Assembly (NCBI RefSeq): GCF_002156875.1 | Contig: NZ_NCSY01000014.1 | Location: forward strand, 62,001 to 126,000 | Direction: 5' to 3' | Length of the DNA: 64,000 bases | Source of the DNA: Bacillus sp. EAC | Lineage (GTDB): Bacteria > Bacillota > Bacilli > Bacillales > Bacillaceae_G | Shown here: positions 1 through 8,342 of the stretch, piece by piece | Numbering within the stretch: the first letter of the stretch is position 1 | Layout of the letters: each line of letters opens with the position of its first letter | Position numbers and translations under genes: made by a program | The notes under the pieces: model-generated | Database searches by the model: none | Seen by the model: only the letters and a program-made list of their open reading frames with translations | What the model was told of the DNA's origin: nothing

Positions 1-628
1 TGGAGCATTCAAGCCAAGAACGTCACCTTATGATTTCCAAGGTCTTGGCTATGAAGGATTACAAATATTAAGAGAAGTAGCTAACGAATTTGATTTAGCG
101 GTAATTAGCGAAATATTAAACCCAAATGATGTGGAAGCATCTTTAGAATATGTAGATGTAATTCAAATTGGCGCTCGTAACATGCAAAACTTCGATTTAC
201 TTCGAACAGTAGGTCAAGTGAATAAACCAGTTTTACTAAAACGTGGTCTTTCAGCTACAATTGAAGAATTTATTAATGCAGCTGAATACATTATTTCTCA
301 AGGAAATGACCAAATTATTCTTTGTGAAAGAGGAATTAGAACTTATGAGAAAGCAACTAGAAATACATTAGATATTTCTGCGGTACCAATTTTAAAGAAA
401 GAAACGCATTTACCAGTTGTTGTAGATGTTACACACTCTACTGGTCGAAAAGATTTATTATTACCAACAGCAAAAGCAGCGTTAGCAATCGGGGCCGATG
501 CAGTTATGGCTGAAGTACATCCAGATCCAGCAGTTGCATTATCTGATGCAGCACAACAAATGAATATTCCACAGTTTGAAGAATTCATGTTTGAATTAAA
601 AGATTTCCGTGCAAAACTACAGTCTTAA
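1..628 (+). CDS. aroF: 3-deoxy-7-phosphoheptulonate (DAHP) synthase, 3' part
   Basis: The open frame runs in from the left edge (first full codon at 2) and stops at 628, so the 5' end is outside the window. Residues [19 protein letters not shown], followed by [12 protein letters not shown] and a late [15 protein letters not shown] segment, are typical of the type I-beta (KDO8P-synthase-like) DAHP synthases of Bacillus. These condense PEP and erythrose-4-phosphate at the entry of the shikimate pathway. In Bacillus the missing N-terminus usually carries a chorismate mutase domain, which cannot be seen here. tyrA follows after 35 bp, so the two probably form an aromatic amino acid unit. An internal ATG at 131 is not the start, because coding continues upstream of it. 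Confidence 0.93.
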   Translation, partial: GAFKPRTSPYDFQGLGYEGLQILREVANEFDLAVISEILNPNDVEASLEYVDVIQIGARNMQNFDLLRTVGQVNKPVLLKRGLSATIEEFINAAEYIISQGNDQIILCERGIRTYEKATRNTLDISAVPILKKETHLPVVVDVTHSTGRKDLLLPTAKAALAIGADAVMAEVHPDPAVALSDAAQQMNIPQFEEFMFELKDFRAKLQS

Positions 629-663
629 ATCTTACTAACAAAGCAAAGATAGGCGGTGAGGGC

Positions 664-1764
664 TTGAAAAAGAATGTCCTCTTAATCGGAACAGGTTTAA
701 TTGGAGGGTCTATCGCATTAGCAATTAAAAAAGTGCACGACGTAAATATCATTGGATTTGATATAAACGCAATGCAACTTGAAATTGGTAAAAAAATTCA
801 AATTATTGATGAAATCTCGGTACAGCTTAAAGAGTGTGCCGAGAAAGCTCATCTCATCATATTTTCTTGTCCAGTTGAAGAGTCAATAAAGTATATTCAT
901 AAGATAAGTGAGTATAAACTTATGGATGGGATCATTATCACTGATGTAGGTAGCACAAAAAGTGAAATCATGAAGCATTCAAGACCTCTAACTAGTAAAG
1001 GATATTGCTTTATTGGCGGACATCCAATGGCAGGTTCACATAAGACAGGAATCGAAAGTGCAAAAGTTCATTTGTTTGAAAATGCATATTATATTTTGAC
1101 ACCGAGTGAACTTACTTCAGATGATCAAATTGATGAACTAAAAGATTGGTTAAAAGGGACAGGCTCACATTTCGTCGTAATAGATGAAGCAACACATGAT
1201 AAAATTACAGGTGTCGTAAGTCATTTTCCACATTTAATTGCTGCAAGTCTAGTGAAGCAAGTTAAAAGCTATTCAAAAAAAGAACCGTTAACAACCGCAC
1301 TTGCTGCTGGAGGATTTAGGGATATTACGAGAATTGCTTCAAGTAGTCCGAAAATGTGGACTGATATTGTCATTCAGAATAAGGAAATTTTACTTTCACT
1401 AATCGCTAATTGGATAGATGAAATGAAAGAAATGTACCAGATTGTGGATCAGCAAAATAATGAAGAAATCTATCAATATTTTAAAGAATCTAAGGATTTT
1501 CGAGATAATATGCCAACTAAAGCAAACGGTGCAATTCCAAGTTATTTTGATTTATATGTTGATGTAATGGATAGAGTAGGAGAATTGGCAAATATTACAA
1601 CAATTTTATCTATTCATCAAGTAAGTATTACTAATTTAAGAATAATCGAATCACGGGAAGGATTACCTGGTGTTTTAAGGATTAGTCTACAAACTGAAAG
1701 AGACCGCGAAAAGGCTGAAAACTTTTTAAATGTAAATGGTTATGAAACCTATATAGTTTCTTAA
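664..1764 (+). CDS. tyrA: Prephenate dehydrogenase
   Basis: Oxidises prephenate to 4-hydroxyphenylpyruvate with NAD in tyrosine synthesis (cytoplasm). The 366 residues begin with a Rossmann motif GTGLIGGSIALA near residue 9. The family segments SCPVEES, DVGSTKSE and GGHPMAGSHKTG follow, and a C-terminal ACT-like domain (about residues 295-366, SIHQVSITNLRIIES) would bind the feedback effector tyrosine. The start is TTG, with an AGGCGGTGAG ribosome binding site just upstream. The gene lies 35 bp after DAHP synthase and ends in a clear terminator, so it is the last gene of this aromatic unit. Confidence 0.95.
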   Translation: MKKNVLLIGTGLIGGSIALAIKKVHDVNIIGFDINAMQLEIGKKIQIIDEISVQLKECAEKAHLIIFSCPVEESIKYIHKISEYKLMDGIIITDVGSTKSEIMKHSRPLTSKGYCFIGGHPMAGSHKTGIESAKVHLFENAYYILTPSELTSDDQIDELKDWLKGTGSHFVVIDEATHDKITGVVSHFPHLIAASLVKQVKSYSKKEPLTTALAAGGFRDITRIASSSPKMWTDIVIQNKEILLSLIANWIDEMKEMYQIVDQQNNEEIYQYFKESKDFRDNMPTKANGAIPSYFDLYVDVMDRVGELANITTILSIHQVSITNLRIIESREGLPGVLRISLQTERDREKAENFLNVNGYETYIVS

Positions 1765-1767
1765 AAG

Positions 1768-1802
1768 AAGTACTTCATCTAACTAGATGAAGTATTTTTT
1801 TT
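1768..1802 (+). terminator. Rho-independent terminator after tyrA
   Basis: A 10-bp perfect stem (TACTTCATCT / AGATGAAGTA) with a 4-nt loop is followed by a run of T, directly after the tyrA stop codon. Confidence 0.9.
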
Positions 1803-1828
1803 AATAAAAATGAATAGTCAGTCTATTT

Positions 1829-1860
1829 TTGTACCAATTTTCATTTTTTTATATTATAAT
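1829..1860 (+). promoter_or_regulatory. Candidate sigma-A promoter of the M29 aminopeptidase gene
   Basis: TTGTAC at 1829-1834 is followed after 17 nt by TATTAT at 1852-1857, with an overlapping TATAAT at 1855-1860. It lies about 45 nt before the start codon of the next gene and just after the tyrA terminator. This is pattern matching only. Confidence 0.45.
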
Positions 1861-1904
1861 TTAGTTGATTGTTTTATTAAAAACGTTAAAATGGAGGGAC
1901 TTAA

Positions 1905-3137
1905 ATGACTCAATTTAATCAGTTATTAGAGAAGTACGCTGAACTTGCAGTGAAAAGCGGAGTTAATATCGTACCAGGTCAAACATTACAAATAAATGCA
2001 CCAATTATTGCTGCAGAATATGTTCGTAAAGTTGTAAAATATGCATACGAAGCGGGAGCTAAAAATGTAAACATCGATTGGAATGACGATGTAGTTACAC
2101 GTACAAAATATGAATTAGCTCCAGATGAAGTTTTTGGAGAATTTCCAGCTTGGAGAGTAACAGCTATGGAAGATTTAGCTGAAAATGGTGGAGCAGTTCT
2201 TTCTGTTATTTCACCAAATCCTGAATTATTAAAAGGAATCGATCCAAAGCGTATTGCAACATTTAACAAAACAGCAAATACTGCATTACATAAATATCGC
2301 GAATATATGATGGCTGACCGAATTCGTTGGTCAATCGTTGCAATCCCATGTAAAGAATGGGCAGAAAAAGTTTATCCAAATGAATCGATTGATAAAGCAA
2401 TGGAATTACTTTGGGATTCAGTTTTCAAAATTTGCCGTGTTGATAATGAAAATCCAGTTGAAGCTTGGGTAAATCATAATGATTTCTTACAAGAAAAAGT
2501 AGTTCAATTAAATGACAAACGCTATAAAACATTACACTATACTGCACCAGGCACAGATTTAATGCTTGATCTAGTTGATGATCATGTATGGAAAGGTGGC
2601 GGGGCAAACAGTGAAGATGGAAAATGGTTTAATCCGAACATTCCAACAGAAGAAGTATTCTCAATGCCACATAGCCATGGTGTAAATGGAACAGTAACAA
2701 GTACTCTACCATTAAACTATGGTGGAAATTTAATCGAAAACTTCTCTTTAACTTTTAAAGATGGTATGGTTGTAGATTTCAAAGCTGAAAAAGGCTACGA
2801 TACATTACAACATTTACTTGATACAGATGAAGGTGCTCGTCGTTTAGGAGAGGTAGCATTAGTTCCTCACGACTCACCAATCTCAAATACAGGATTAATT
2901 TTCTATAACACTTTATATGATGAAAATGCATCTTGTCATTTAGCTCTTGGTAAAGCTTATCCGAACAATATGAAGGATGGCGAAAAACTTCCATCTGAAG
3001 AGCAAGCAAAACGTGGTATTAACCAAAGTTTAACTCACGTTGACTTCATGATTGGATCAGCTGAACTTAATATTGATGGAATCAAAGAAGATGGCACAGT
3101 AGAACCTATTATGCGTAATGGTAACTGGGCGTTCTGA
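1905..3137 (+). CDS. ampS: M29-family metal-dependent aminopeptidase
   Basis: A cytosolic exopeptidase that removes N-terminal residues from peptides. The 410-residue length is normal for the thermophilic aminopeptidase (M29) family. The metal-ligand pattern of that family is intact: E250 (in TEEVFSMPH), E316, H345 (ASCHLALG), H378 and D380 (THVDFMIG). The start ATG at 1905 follows an AATGGAGGGACTT ribosome binding site. The gene appears monocistronic, with its own promoter-like sequence upstream and a terminator downstream. AmpS is the usual name in Bacillus; PepS-type naming would be equivalent. Confidence 0.93.
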   Translation: MTQFNQLLEKYAELAVKSGVNIVPGQTLQINAPIIAAEYVRKVVKYAYEAGAKNVNIDWNDDVVTRTKYELAPDEVFGEFPAWRVTAMEDLAENGGAVLSVISPNPELLKGIDPKRIATFNKTANTALHKYREYMMADRIRWSIVAIPCKEWAEKVYPNESIDKAMELLWDSVFKICRVDNENPVEAWVNHNDFLQEKVVQLNDKRYKTLHYTAPGTDLMLDLVDDHVWKGGGANSEDGKWFNPNIPTEEVFSMPHSHGVNGTVTSTLPLNYGGNLIENFSLTFKDGMVVDFKAEKGYDTLQHLLDTDEGARRLGEVALVPHDSPISNTGLIFYNTLYDENASCHLALGKAYPNNMKDGEKLPSEEQAKRGINQSLTHVDFMIGSAELNIDGIKEDGTVEPIMRNGNWAF

Positions 3138-3156
3138 TTTTAATTTTAAACAAAAA

Positions 3157-3186
3157 GGCTACCTACTTAATACGGTAGCTTTTTTG
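3157..3186 (+). terminator. Terminator after the M29 aminopeptidase gene
   Basis: Stem GCTACC/GGTAGC, extended by A-T pairs, is followed by TTTTTTGC 20 nt after the stop codon. Confidence 0.85.
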
Positions 3187-3260
3187 CTTCTTAATAACAA
3201 CAAAGTATAAGAAAAACAGATTTTAAAAATTGTTATAAGAAAACAAACAGTTGAAGAAGA

Positions 3261-3386
3261 AGTTGATTGGAAATGAAGGTGCGAGCATCCTGTGGAATAG
3301 CGGGAAAGGTGAGACCCCGTAGGAGAGCCGAGAGACTCATCGTACGCCCAACAGAAACCGATCATCTTGATGTGGAAATCAACTTA
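3261..3386 (+). repeat. Dispersed intergenic repeat, copy 1 (short form)
   Basis: About 126 bp bounded by 9-bp inverted ends (AAGTTGATT and AATCAACTT). It contains the family landmarks GCATCCTGTGGAA, GAGACCCC and ATGTGGAAATCAAC. The same family recurs near 37.1, 49.5, 61.0 and 62.9 kb. This copy lacks the roughly 60-70 bp internal block found in three of the others. It is GC-richer than its surroundings and lies in a gene-free stretch. The terminal inverted repeats suggest a MITE-like element; I know similar intergenic repeats from other Bacillus genomes but cannot name the family. Confidence 0.7.
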
Positions 3387-3512
3387 GATCCTTCTTAAAA
3401 GTAACATTTCTTTTAAATCATTGATTGTTATTGCATATTTTATGTACATAATGGATAAGTGACTTGAATACCTTTAGATTTATAAGTCAAACAATAATTC
3501 GGAGGGAATAAA

Positions 3513-3962
3513 ATGGATCTTACGTACGAAATTTATATCGCAGCAAAACCTGAGGATGTATGGAATATCTTTGTTAAACCAGAAGGGACAAAGGCTATAT
3601 TTTTTGGATGTATTCTAGAATCAACATTTGAAATCGGAGCACGGTATGAATATATAGGTCCTTGCGAAGATGGCACGGAGACAGTTCATGTATATGGTAA
3701 TATACTAGCCTTCGAACCGTACAAAATGATGAGTTATACAGAACACCCAGGACCATTATACCGTGAAAATCATGCAGAACTTGAGACGAGAGTAACATTG
3801 AAGTTAGAAACAGTTGGAGACTGTACAAAGTTAACGCTTATTAACGATCAATGGCCGGAAAATCATCCATCTTATGAAAACACAAAATCGACTTGGCCGA
3901 TGATTTTAAGTAATGTGAAAACTTTTGCTGAAACTGGCAAAACATTGAATTTCGGTTGGTAA
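3513..3962 (+). CDS. SRPBCC / AHSA1-domain protein
   Basis: A 149-residue single-domain protein of the START-like SRPBCC superfamily (AHSA1 branch). It has the N-terminal strand-helix EIYIAAKPEDVWNIF, the strand GARYEYIGP, and a C-terminal long helix starting near STWPMILSNVKTFAETG. Such proteins form a deep hydrophobic pocket and often bind lipophilic ligands; the ligand here is unknown. The start ATG follows TCGGAGGGAATAA. It is flanked by the dispersed repeat upstream and a terminator downstream, so it is a single-gene unit with no informative neighbours. Confidence 0.8.
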   Translation: MDLTYEIYIAAKPEDVWNIFVKPEGTKAIFFGCILESTFEIGARYEYIGPCEDGTETVHVYGNILAFEPYKMMSYTEHPGPLYRENHAELETRVTLKLETVGDCTKLTLINDQWPENHPSYENTKSTWPMILSNVKTFAETGKTLNFGW

Positions 3963-3985
3963 GACACTAATTTTAAATGAAATGT

Positions 3986-4028
3986 AAAAAAGACTTCTGA
4001 TGATCGTTCATTCAGCAGTCTTTTTTTT
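3986..4028 (+). terminator. Terminator after the SRPBCC gene
   Basis: Hairpin AAAAGACTTCTGA...TCAGCAGTCTTTT followed by a T run, about 25 nt after the stop. One unpaired base in each arm. Confidence 0.8.
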
Positions 4029-4081
4029 GCTCTTAAATGGTTTTTTTAGCTTTATAAAACAGCCCTTTTTTACATTATGAA

Positions 4082-4435
4082 TTAAAAAATGTGATATCCA
4101 ATATAAGCACCACAAATACTAGTAATTGTAGAGAGTAGTACGTAATACAAAGCAATATTGAATTTTTTTGCAATGATTAATTGAAGCATCTCATAGCCAA
4201 AGGTTGAAAATGTAGTATATCCACCTAAGAATCCAATTCCGATAAATAACCATAGGTTCGTCGATATTGCATGTTTGAGGTACAAGGAATTAACGAGTCC
4301 TAATATGATTGAACCAGTAAGATTTATAAAAAATGTTCCAAAAGGAAAAATGGAACTAGTTTTATTGGTAATAAAGTTACCGAGTGCATAGCGTGTAATT
4401 GCTCCTAGTCCCCCACCTAACCCTACAAAAATCAT
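4082..4435 (-). CDS. crcB: Fluoride ion channel (Fluc/CrcB), second gene of pair
   Basis: A 117-residue, four-TM protein of the CrcB/Fluc family, which exports fluoride. It shows the N-terminal GLGGGLGAITRYALG signature (GxxGAxxRY) and the channel motif GGYTTFSTFG, whose Phe and Ser/Thr residues line the pore. Its start overlaps the stop of the upstream paralog by 4 bp, so the two are translationally coupled. In many Gram-positive bacteria such pairs are thought to form heterodimers, one subunit in each orientation, and this pair fits that pattern. Confidence 0.93.
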   Translation of the reverse strand: MIFVGLGGGLGAITRYALGNFITNKTSSIFPFGTFFINLTGSIILGLVNSLYLKHAISTNLWLFIGIGFLGGYTTFSTFGYEMLQLIIAKKFNIALYYVLLSTITSICGAYIGYHIF

Positions 4436-4821
4436 GATACTTGTTCTCCTTTAACTTGACGGAATTTCTCTGCTACTTTATATCCTAAAAATGATAAACT
4501 AATTCCAAATACGATACTAGTAAAGATATAGGCAGTGCTTGTAATCATTTGATTTTGATTCATTAATTTTACATTTTCAAGTGAAAAGGTAGAGAATGTT
4601 GTAAATCCTCCTGTAAAACCTGTTCCAATTAATAAACTATATTCTGGTTTTAAACGTTTTTTAGCAAATGGTAAAAAGAATCCTAGGAAGAAACAACCGA
4701 TTAAATTAATTAATAGGGTTTGAATAGGAAACCCACTCGAAAAAGGCTGGATAGTATTACCGACAAGATAACGAGCGATAGATCCGAAGACCCCCCCGAT
4801 AAATACATATAAATAATTCAT
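4432..4821 (-). CDS. crcB: Fluoride ion channel (Fluc/CrcB), first gene of pair
   Basis: A 129-residue paralog of the adjacent gene with the same signatures: GGVFGSIARYLVG near the N-terminus, GGFTTFSTFS in the third membrane segment, and four predicted membrane spans. It is the promoter-proximal gene of the pair. Only 60 bp separate it from the upstream CPBP gene, and that space holds a hairpin terminator, so no room remains for a full fluoride riboswitch. Expression may come from a promoter in that gap or from read-through. Confidence 0.93.
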   Translation of the reverse strand: MNYLYVFIGGVFGSIARYLVGNTIQPFSSGFPIQTLLINLIGCFFLGFFLPFAKKRLKPEYSLLIGTGFTGGFTTFSTFSLENVKLMNQNQMITSTAYIFTSIVFGISLSFLGYKVAEKFRQVKGEQVS

Positions 4822-4852
4822 TATTCACCTCTTGAAAATTAAATTCAAAGAA

Positions 4853-4873
4853 ACACGCTTCATAGAAGCGTGT
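4853..4873 (-). terminator. Hairpin terminator after the CPBP gene
   Basis: Perfect 9-bp inverted repeat ACACGCTTC/GAAGCGTGT with a 3-nt loop, lying directly after the CPBP stop on the minus strand and followed by TTTCTTTG. The interrupted T tract makes termination probably partial, so read-through into crcB is possible. Confidence 0.65.
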
Positions 4874-4881
4874 AACTAGTG

Positions 4882-5643
4882 TTAAGTAATAAAGTAAAAT
4901 GCAATAATTGAAACTAGATTATTTAAAAAATGAGCCATCATTGAAATTTCAATTCTCTTAGTTATTAGATAAACAATACCAAAAATTAAACCAGCCAATG
5001 AGTATTGAATTAACGCATAAATTGAAAAACCTGCAATCATATGAAGTAACCCAAAACCAAATGAACTTACGATTAAACCGATAATTGGTAGATTTTTGAA
5101 TACCGATCCTATTATTAATTTTCTTGTAATCCATTCTTCTTTAATTGGAGCAAGAATAACAGCGGATATTATCATTAAAATGGGATTTGATTTTAATAAC
5201 CCCTCAACAGCTATTTGATTATCAGGTGTTGCCATTGAAAAACCAAAATATTTAAAGGACGCATCAAGTAAATAAGCTGAAACGATCACTACTGCGTATG
5301 AACAAAGAATAATTACAATATCGACTACTGAAAAACTTAATTTACGAAAAGTTAATAATCCATTCTTTTTTGTATAATAAAAAAGCCACCATATTCCTAG
5401 AAAACCAAAAATTGTATCTGCATAAACAGACACGTCATTTAATATTTTGTCAAATTGTGCTTCAGTATAGTTAATACCAGCAACTTCTACAAAAATCATG
5501 CCCCAAATGGAAGCAATTAATAATAGTAAATTCAATCCAACTATAAAAAATAAAAAATAGTAACCTAGTGTTTTTAATGCAGCTTTTCGTTCGTTCGGAA
5601 TATTCTCGGGTATAAGAGTATTATAATGTAATTCGTTGTTCAT
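4882..5643 (-). CDS. CPBP-family intramembrane metalloprotease
   Basis: A 253-residue polytopic membrane protein of the CPBP (CAAX protease / bacteriocin-processing, Abi) family. The three family motifs are present: E169-E170...R174 in PIKEEWITRK, FGLLH201 on the next helix, and H238-x-x-N in MAHFLNN. These residues are thought to form the metal and catalytic site inside the membrane. About seven hydrophobic segments are visible. No bacteriocin or lantibiotic gene lies nearby, so the substrate is unknown. The start ATG follows a weak AATTGGGGGAAACGA ribosome binding site. Confidence 0.85.
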   Translation of the reverse strand: MNNELHYNTLIPENIPNERKAALKTLGYYFLFFIVGLNLLLLIASIWGMIFVEVAGINYTEAQFDKILNDVSVYADTIFGFLGIWWLFYYTKKNGLLTFRKLSFSVVDIVIILCSYAVVIVSAYLLDASFKYFGFSMATPDNQIAVEGLLKSNPILMIISAVILAPIKEEWITRKLIIGSVFKNLPIIGLIVSSFGFGLLHMIAGFSIYALIQYSLAGLIFGIVYLITKRIEISMMAHFLNNLVSIIAFYFIT

Positions 5644-5885
5644 TCGTTTCCCCCAATTGTTAAATTTATCTATTAAAAAAGCAGTTTTTCGTAAAAATTC
5701 AAATTTAATATTTATATAACATATCCTATTTTATCGCAAAAATGAAGTTGAAAGAACTATATTTAAAAAAGAGGATTAAAAAATTGAATTAAAATTGAAA
5801 AAATTTCCATCCAATGATAGAAATTGCCAGAAATGCTTCAATAATAATTAGGCCGCATTATCTAAAAATGAGTGGGGTGAAAAAT

Positions 5886-6164
5886 ATGAATCTTGATATA
5901 GAAATTGTTAAAAAAATGCTTGATAGAGACTAAGAAACACTAGTCTAGTTTGGGAGTATGTACGGAAAACTAGTGTATTTTCTTTTAAGTAGAGCGTTAA
6001 TCGAGCCTAGTGAAAAAGATTATATAGAAGACTGTTATAATGATGTTTTATCTACAGTTTGATATAACATTGACTGTTTTAATCCTGAAAAATAGTTCCC
6101 TAATAAACCAGTTAATCGCAATAAATGGTATTATAAGTTATTTACGGTAAGATGGGGAGTATAA
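5886..6164 (+). pseudogene. Decayed sigma-70 (ECF-like) factor pseudogene
   Basis: An ATG with a GAGTGGGGTG ribosome binding site opens a frame of 93 codons broken by four internal stops (codons 16, 21, 59 and 70). Between the stops the frame reads FGSMYGKLVYFLLSR, then IEDCYNDVLSTV-stop-YNIDCFNPEK-stop-F. This resembles region 2 of ECF-type sigma factors, where DIEDCxNDVFxxVWxNIxxFDPEKGxF is expected. The third stop is TGA exactly where a Trp (TGG) is expected, and the fourth is TAG where a Gly usually stands. The rest of the 650-bp stretch from 5644 to 6293 is AT-rich and shows no other gene. The resemblance is judged by eye. Confidence 0.5.
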
Positions 6165-6256
6165 ACATTCCTTTTAATTGCATAGTTCTTGTATAGAGTA
6201 AGTTTAAAGGGATGAAAAATAATTTCTATTATAACTCGAATTCATGGTTTCAATAA

Positions 6257-6293
6257 AAAAAGTGACTAAAGGGGAACCCCTTTAGTCACTTTT
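6257..6293 (-). terminator. Strong terminator after the alarmone synthetase gene
   Basis: A 14-bp perfect stem (AGTGACTAAAGGGG and its complement) with a 2-nt loop at 6261-6290. On the minus strand it is followed by TTTTTTATTG. It touches the stop codon of the gene it serves. T residues on the other side may let it work in both directions. Confidence 0.92.
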
Positions 6294-6917
6294 CTATACT
6301 TCGGCCAAGTGTTCAAGTTGATTTTTTATACTCTCCATCTTAAAGTCCAATGAATTAACAGTAGCAGATGCTTCGTTTAAGCTTTCTAATATTTCTTTAG
6401 GTACTTTTTTGTTGTATTTATAAAAGATTTTGTGTTCAAGACTTGCCCAGAAATCCATAGCTACTGTTCTGATTTGTATTTCAACTTTAACTTTCTTCGT
6501 TTCAGACGCAAGGAAAATCGGAATTTCAATAATCATATGGAAACTTTTGTATCCATTCGGTTTAGGATTTTTGATATAATCTTTTACTTCTATTATATAG
6601 ATATCATCTTGCTGTCTTAAAAGATCATAAATTTTGTATATATCACTAATAAAAGAACAACTTATTCGAACACCAGCTACATCATTAATATGATGTTCGA
6701 TATTCTCTTGGGTTAGATCAAGTCCTTTTCGTTCAAGTTTTTGAATAATACTTTCAGGTTTCTTGATTCGAGATTTTATGTGTTCAATTGGGTTATGTTC
6801 ATGATTTAAAGTGAATTCTTCATTTAATATTTTTATTTTCGTATTTATTTCATCTAACGCAAACTTATATATTAAAAGTGTGTTTGTCCATTCACCTAAG
6901 CTTTGTTCTGCAAACAT
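6294..6917 (-). CDS. Small alarmone synthetase (RelA/SpoT synthetase domain only)
   Basis: A 207-residue protein with a RelA/SpoT nucleotidyltransferase domain and no HD hydrolase, TGS or ACT domain, hence a stand-alone (p)ppGpp synthetase. Family motifs seen: DVAGVRISCSFISDIY (about residues 74-89), the substrate-binding loop NPKPNGYKSFH, and EIQIRTVAMDFWASLEHK, which holds the metal-binding Glu. The motif wording is closer to my memory of B. subtilis YwaC (SasA/RelP) than of YjbM (SasB/RelQ), so it is probably the stress-induced type. It is monocistronic with its own strong terminator. The start ATG is preceded on the minus strand by TTAGGAGGTAGCCT. Confidence 0.88.
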   Translation of the reverse strand: MFAEQSLGEWTNTLLIYKFALDEINTKIKILNEEFTLNHEHNPIEHIKSRIKKPESIIQKLERKGLDLTQENIEHHINDVAGVRISCSFISDIYKIYDLLRQQDDIYIIEVKDYIKNPKPNGYKSFHMIIEIPIFLASETKKVKVEIQIRTVAMDFWASLEHKIFYKYNKKVPKEILESLNEASATVNSLDFKMESIKNQLEHLAEV

Positions 6918-7185
6918 AGGCTACCTCCTAATGTAAATTACATCAGTATTGTACCAGCTTAATGTGAATTTAGTGTGAAGTACAAATGAACGATTAGTGA
7001 CAGTGTGGAAAATCTAGAGTAAAGTAGAAAAGGATATAGAGTAGAAAAAGTGAAAAGAATGTTGATGGAAATAGCAATAATTAATAGATTGAACTAGAAT
7101 AGAAGGAATATGAGTAAAGAAAAACTTAATATAGAATAATAAAAAAAACTAAAAAGTTAATCTTTAGCTATGAAGGAGTACGTAG

Positions 7186-7965
7186 ATGAAGCAAAGTTTT
7201 TATCGAGTGTTTATCGAATTAACAAATAACAAATTGACTTCTGGATTTCTTAGGAAATTCTCAACATCAAGAATGAGTAAAATACTAATTCAGCCGTATA
7301 TTAAGGCGTTTGATTTAAATATGGAAGAAAGTAAAAACACCTCATTTCCAACATTGCATGCACTTTTTACAAGAGAGTTGAAAGAATCCGCAAGACCTAT
7401 TCATGCAAGTGAAAGTGAATTAGCCTGTCCAGTAGATGGGGTATTAGAGTCGAATGGGAAAATGGAAAAAGATATCCAATTTGTTGTTAAAGGCAAAACA
7501 TATAGTATTATTGAGATGTTAGGATCAAAAGAAATGGCTGATAAATATAATGAAGGTTACTTTATGGTATTGTATTTAAGTCCAAGTCATTATCATCGAA
7601 TTCATAGTCCAATCGCAGGGGAAGTAATATCACAATTTGAATTAGGAGCTAAATCCTATCCTGTAAATAAAGCAGGCTTAACTTATGGAAAAGATCCTTT
7701 ATCTAAAAACTATCGTGTTATTTCAGAGGTCCTTTGCTCTGAGAACCAAAAACATGTTGCAATGATTAAAGTTGGTGCTATGTTTGTAAATACAATCGTA
7801 GTAACAGCTAAAGAAAAAAAATTAAAGAAAGGCGAAGAAGTTGGGTATTTTTCATTTGGATCAACAGTAGTGTTACTGTTTGAAGCAAATAGTTTTATAC
7901 CAGATGAGAAACTTCAAGCTGGCCAACCAATAAAAGTGGGGCAATTTTTAGGGAAATTACATTAA
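7186..7965 (+). CDS. psd: Phosphatidylserine decarboxylase proenzyme
   Basis: Makes phosphatidylethanolamine from phosphatidylserine at the membrane. The 259-residue proenzyme carries the family signatures: CPVDGVLESNG, the substrate-binding LSPSHYHRIHSP (about residues 129-140), and the self-cleavage site FGST near residue 225. There the Ser becomes the pyruvoyl group of the alpha chain. The site is FGST instead of the more common LGST; the Gly-Ser pair needed for cleavage is intact. The start ATG follows GAAGGAGTACGTAG. pssA is not next to it in this window. Confidence 0.93.
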   Translation: MKQSFYRVFIELTNNKLTSGFLRKFSTSRMSKILIQPYIKAFDLNMEESKNTSFPTLHALFTRELKESARPIHASESELACPVDGVLESNGKMEKDIQFVVKGKTYSIIEMLGSKEMADKYNEGYFMVLYLSPSHYHRIHSPIAGEVISQFELGAKSYPVNKAGLTYGKDPLSKNYRVISEVLCSENQKHVAMIKVGAMFVNTIVVTAKEKKLKKGEEVGYFSFGSTVVLLFEANSFIPDEKLQAGQPIKVGQFLGKLH

Positions 7966-8000
7966 AAAAGAATATTAGTTTGCACTTTTTTCACGAAATC

Positions 8001-8032
8001 AGAGCCATCATATAGAAAGATGGTTCTTTTTC
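8001..8032 (+). terminator. Terminator after psd
   Basis: Stem AGAGCCATC/GATGGTTCT (one G-T pair) with a 9-nt loop and TTTTTC, 36 nt after the psd stop. Confidence 0.8.
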
Positions 8033-8103
8033 TGTTATTGTAAAGAGTACTTGTATTTTTATTTCACTTGTATTATTTGCTTTTATTGAAAATAATAAAG
8101 ATA

Positions 8104-8244
8104 TTAAGATGTTCGTCTGATATAGTAATCCAGACCTCTTCTTTTAATTTCTTTTTCAATTAAATAAATGAAAGCCGGATCAAGTTTTAAACCAATAGCC
8201 TTTTTATAGGACTCAAGTAACAAATCGTCATCTAATTTGTACAT
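8104..8244 (-). CDS. sda: Sporulation checkpoint protein Sda
   Basis: A 46-codon gene beginning MYKLDDDLLLESYKKAIGLK and ending in IEKEIKRRGLDYYIRRTS. Length and pattern match Sda, the helical-hairpin inhibitor that binds sporulation histidine kinases (KinA) and blocks phosphorelay entry while DNA replication is active or damaged. Position confirms it: sda lies next to yqeG in B. subtilis too. A stop codon just upstream rules out a longer frame. A strong GGAGGTGA ribosome binding site stands unusually far (about 20 nt) from the ATG, with a small hairpin GCCC-AAAC-GGGC between them. DnaA boxes lie upstream, as expected for a DnaA-controlled gene. Confidence 0.9.
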   Translation of the reverse strand: MYKLDDDLLLESYKKAIGLKLDPAFIYLIEKEIKRRGLDYYIRRTS

Positions 8245-8305
8245 ATTTTTGCCCGTTTGGGCTTCACCTCCGCGTGATAAAAGTTTTAAAAATCCTTGTA
8301 AACTT

Positions 8306-8334
8306 AATGTATCAAATTTCTTTCTTTAGAACAA
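8306..8334 (-). promoter_or_regulatory. sda: Candidate sda promoter
   Basis: On the minus strand TTGTTC (8334-8329) and TACATT (8311-8306) are separated by 17 nt, about 62 nt before the sda ATG. A perfect DnaA box starts 9 nt upstream of the -35 element. Inferred from sequence only. Confidence 0.5.
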
Positions 8335-8342
8335 TCGTTCGT

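Noticed and set aside
4822-4881. Possible fluoride riboswitch before the crcB pair
   Set aside because: Only 60 bp are available, and they hold a hairpin terminator; no CrcB-motif riboswitch pattern was seen.
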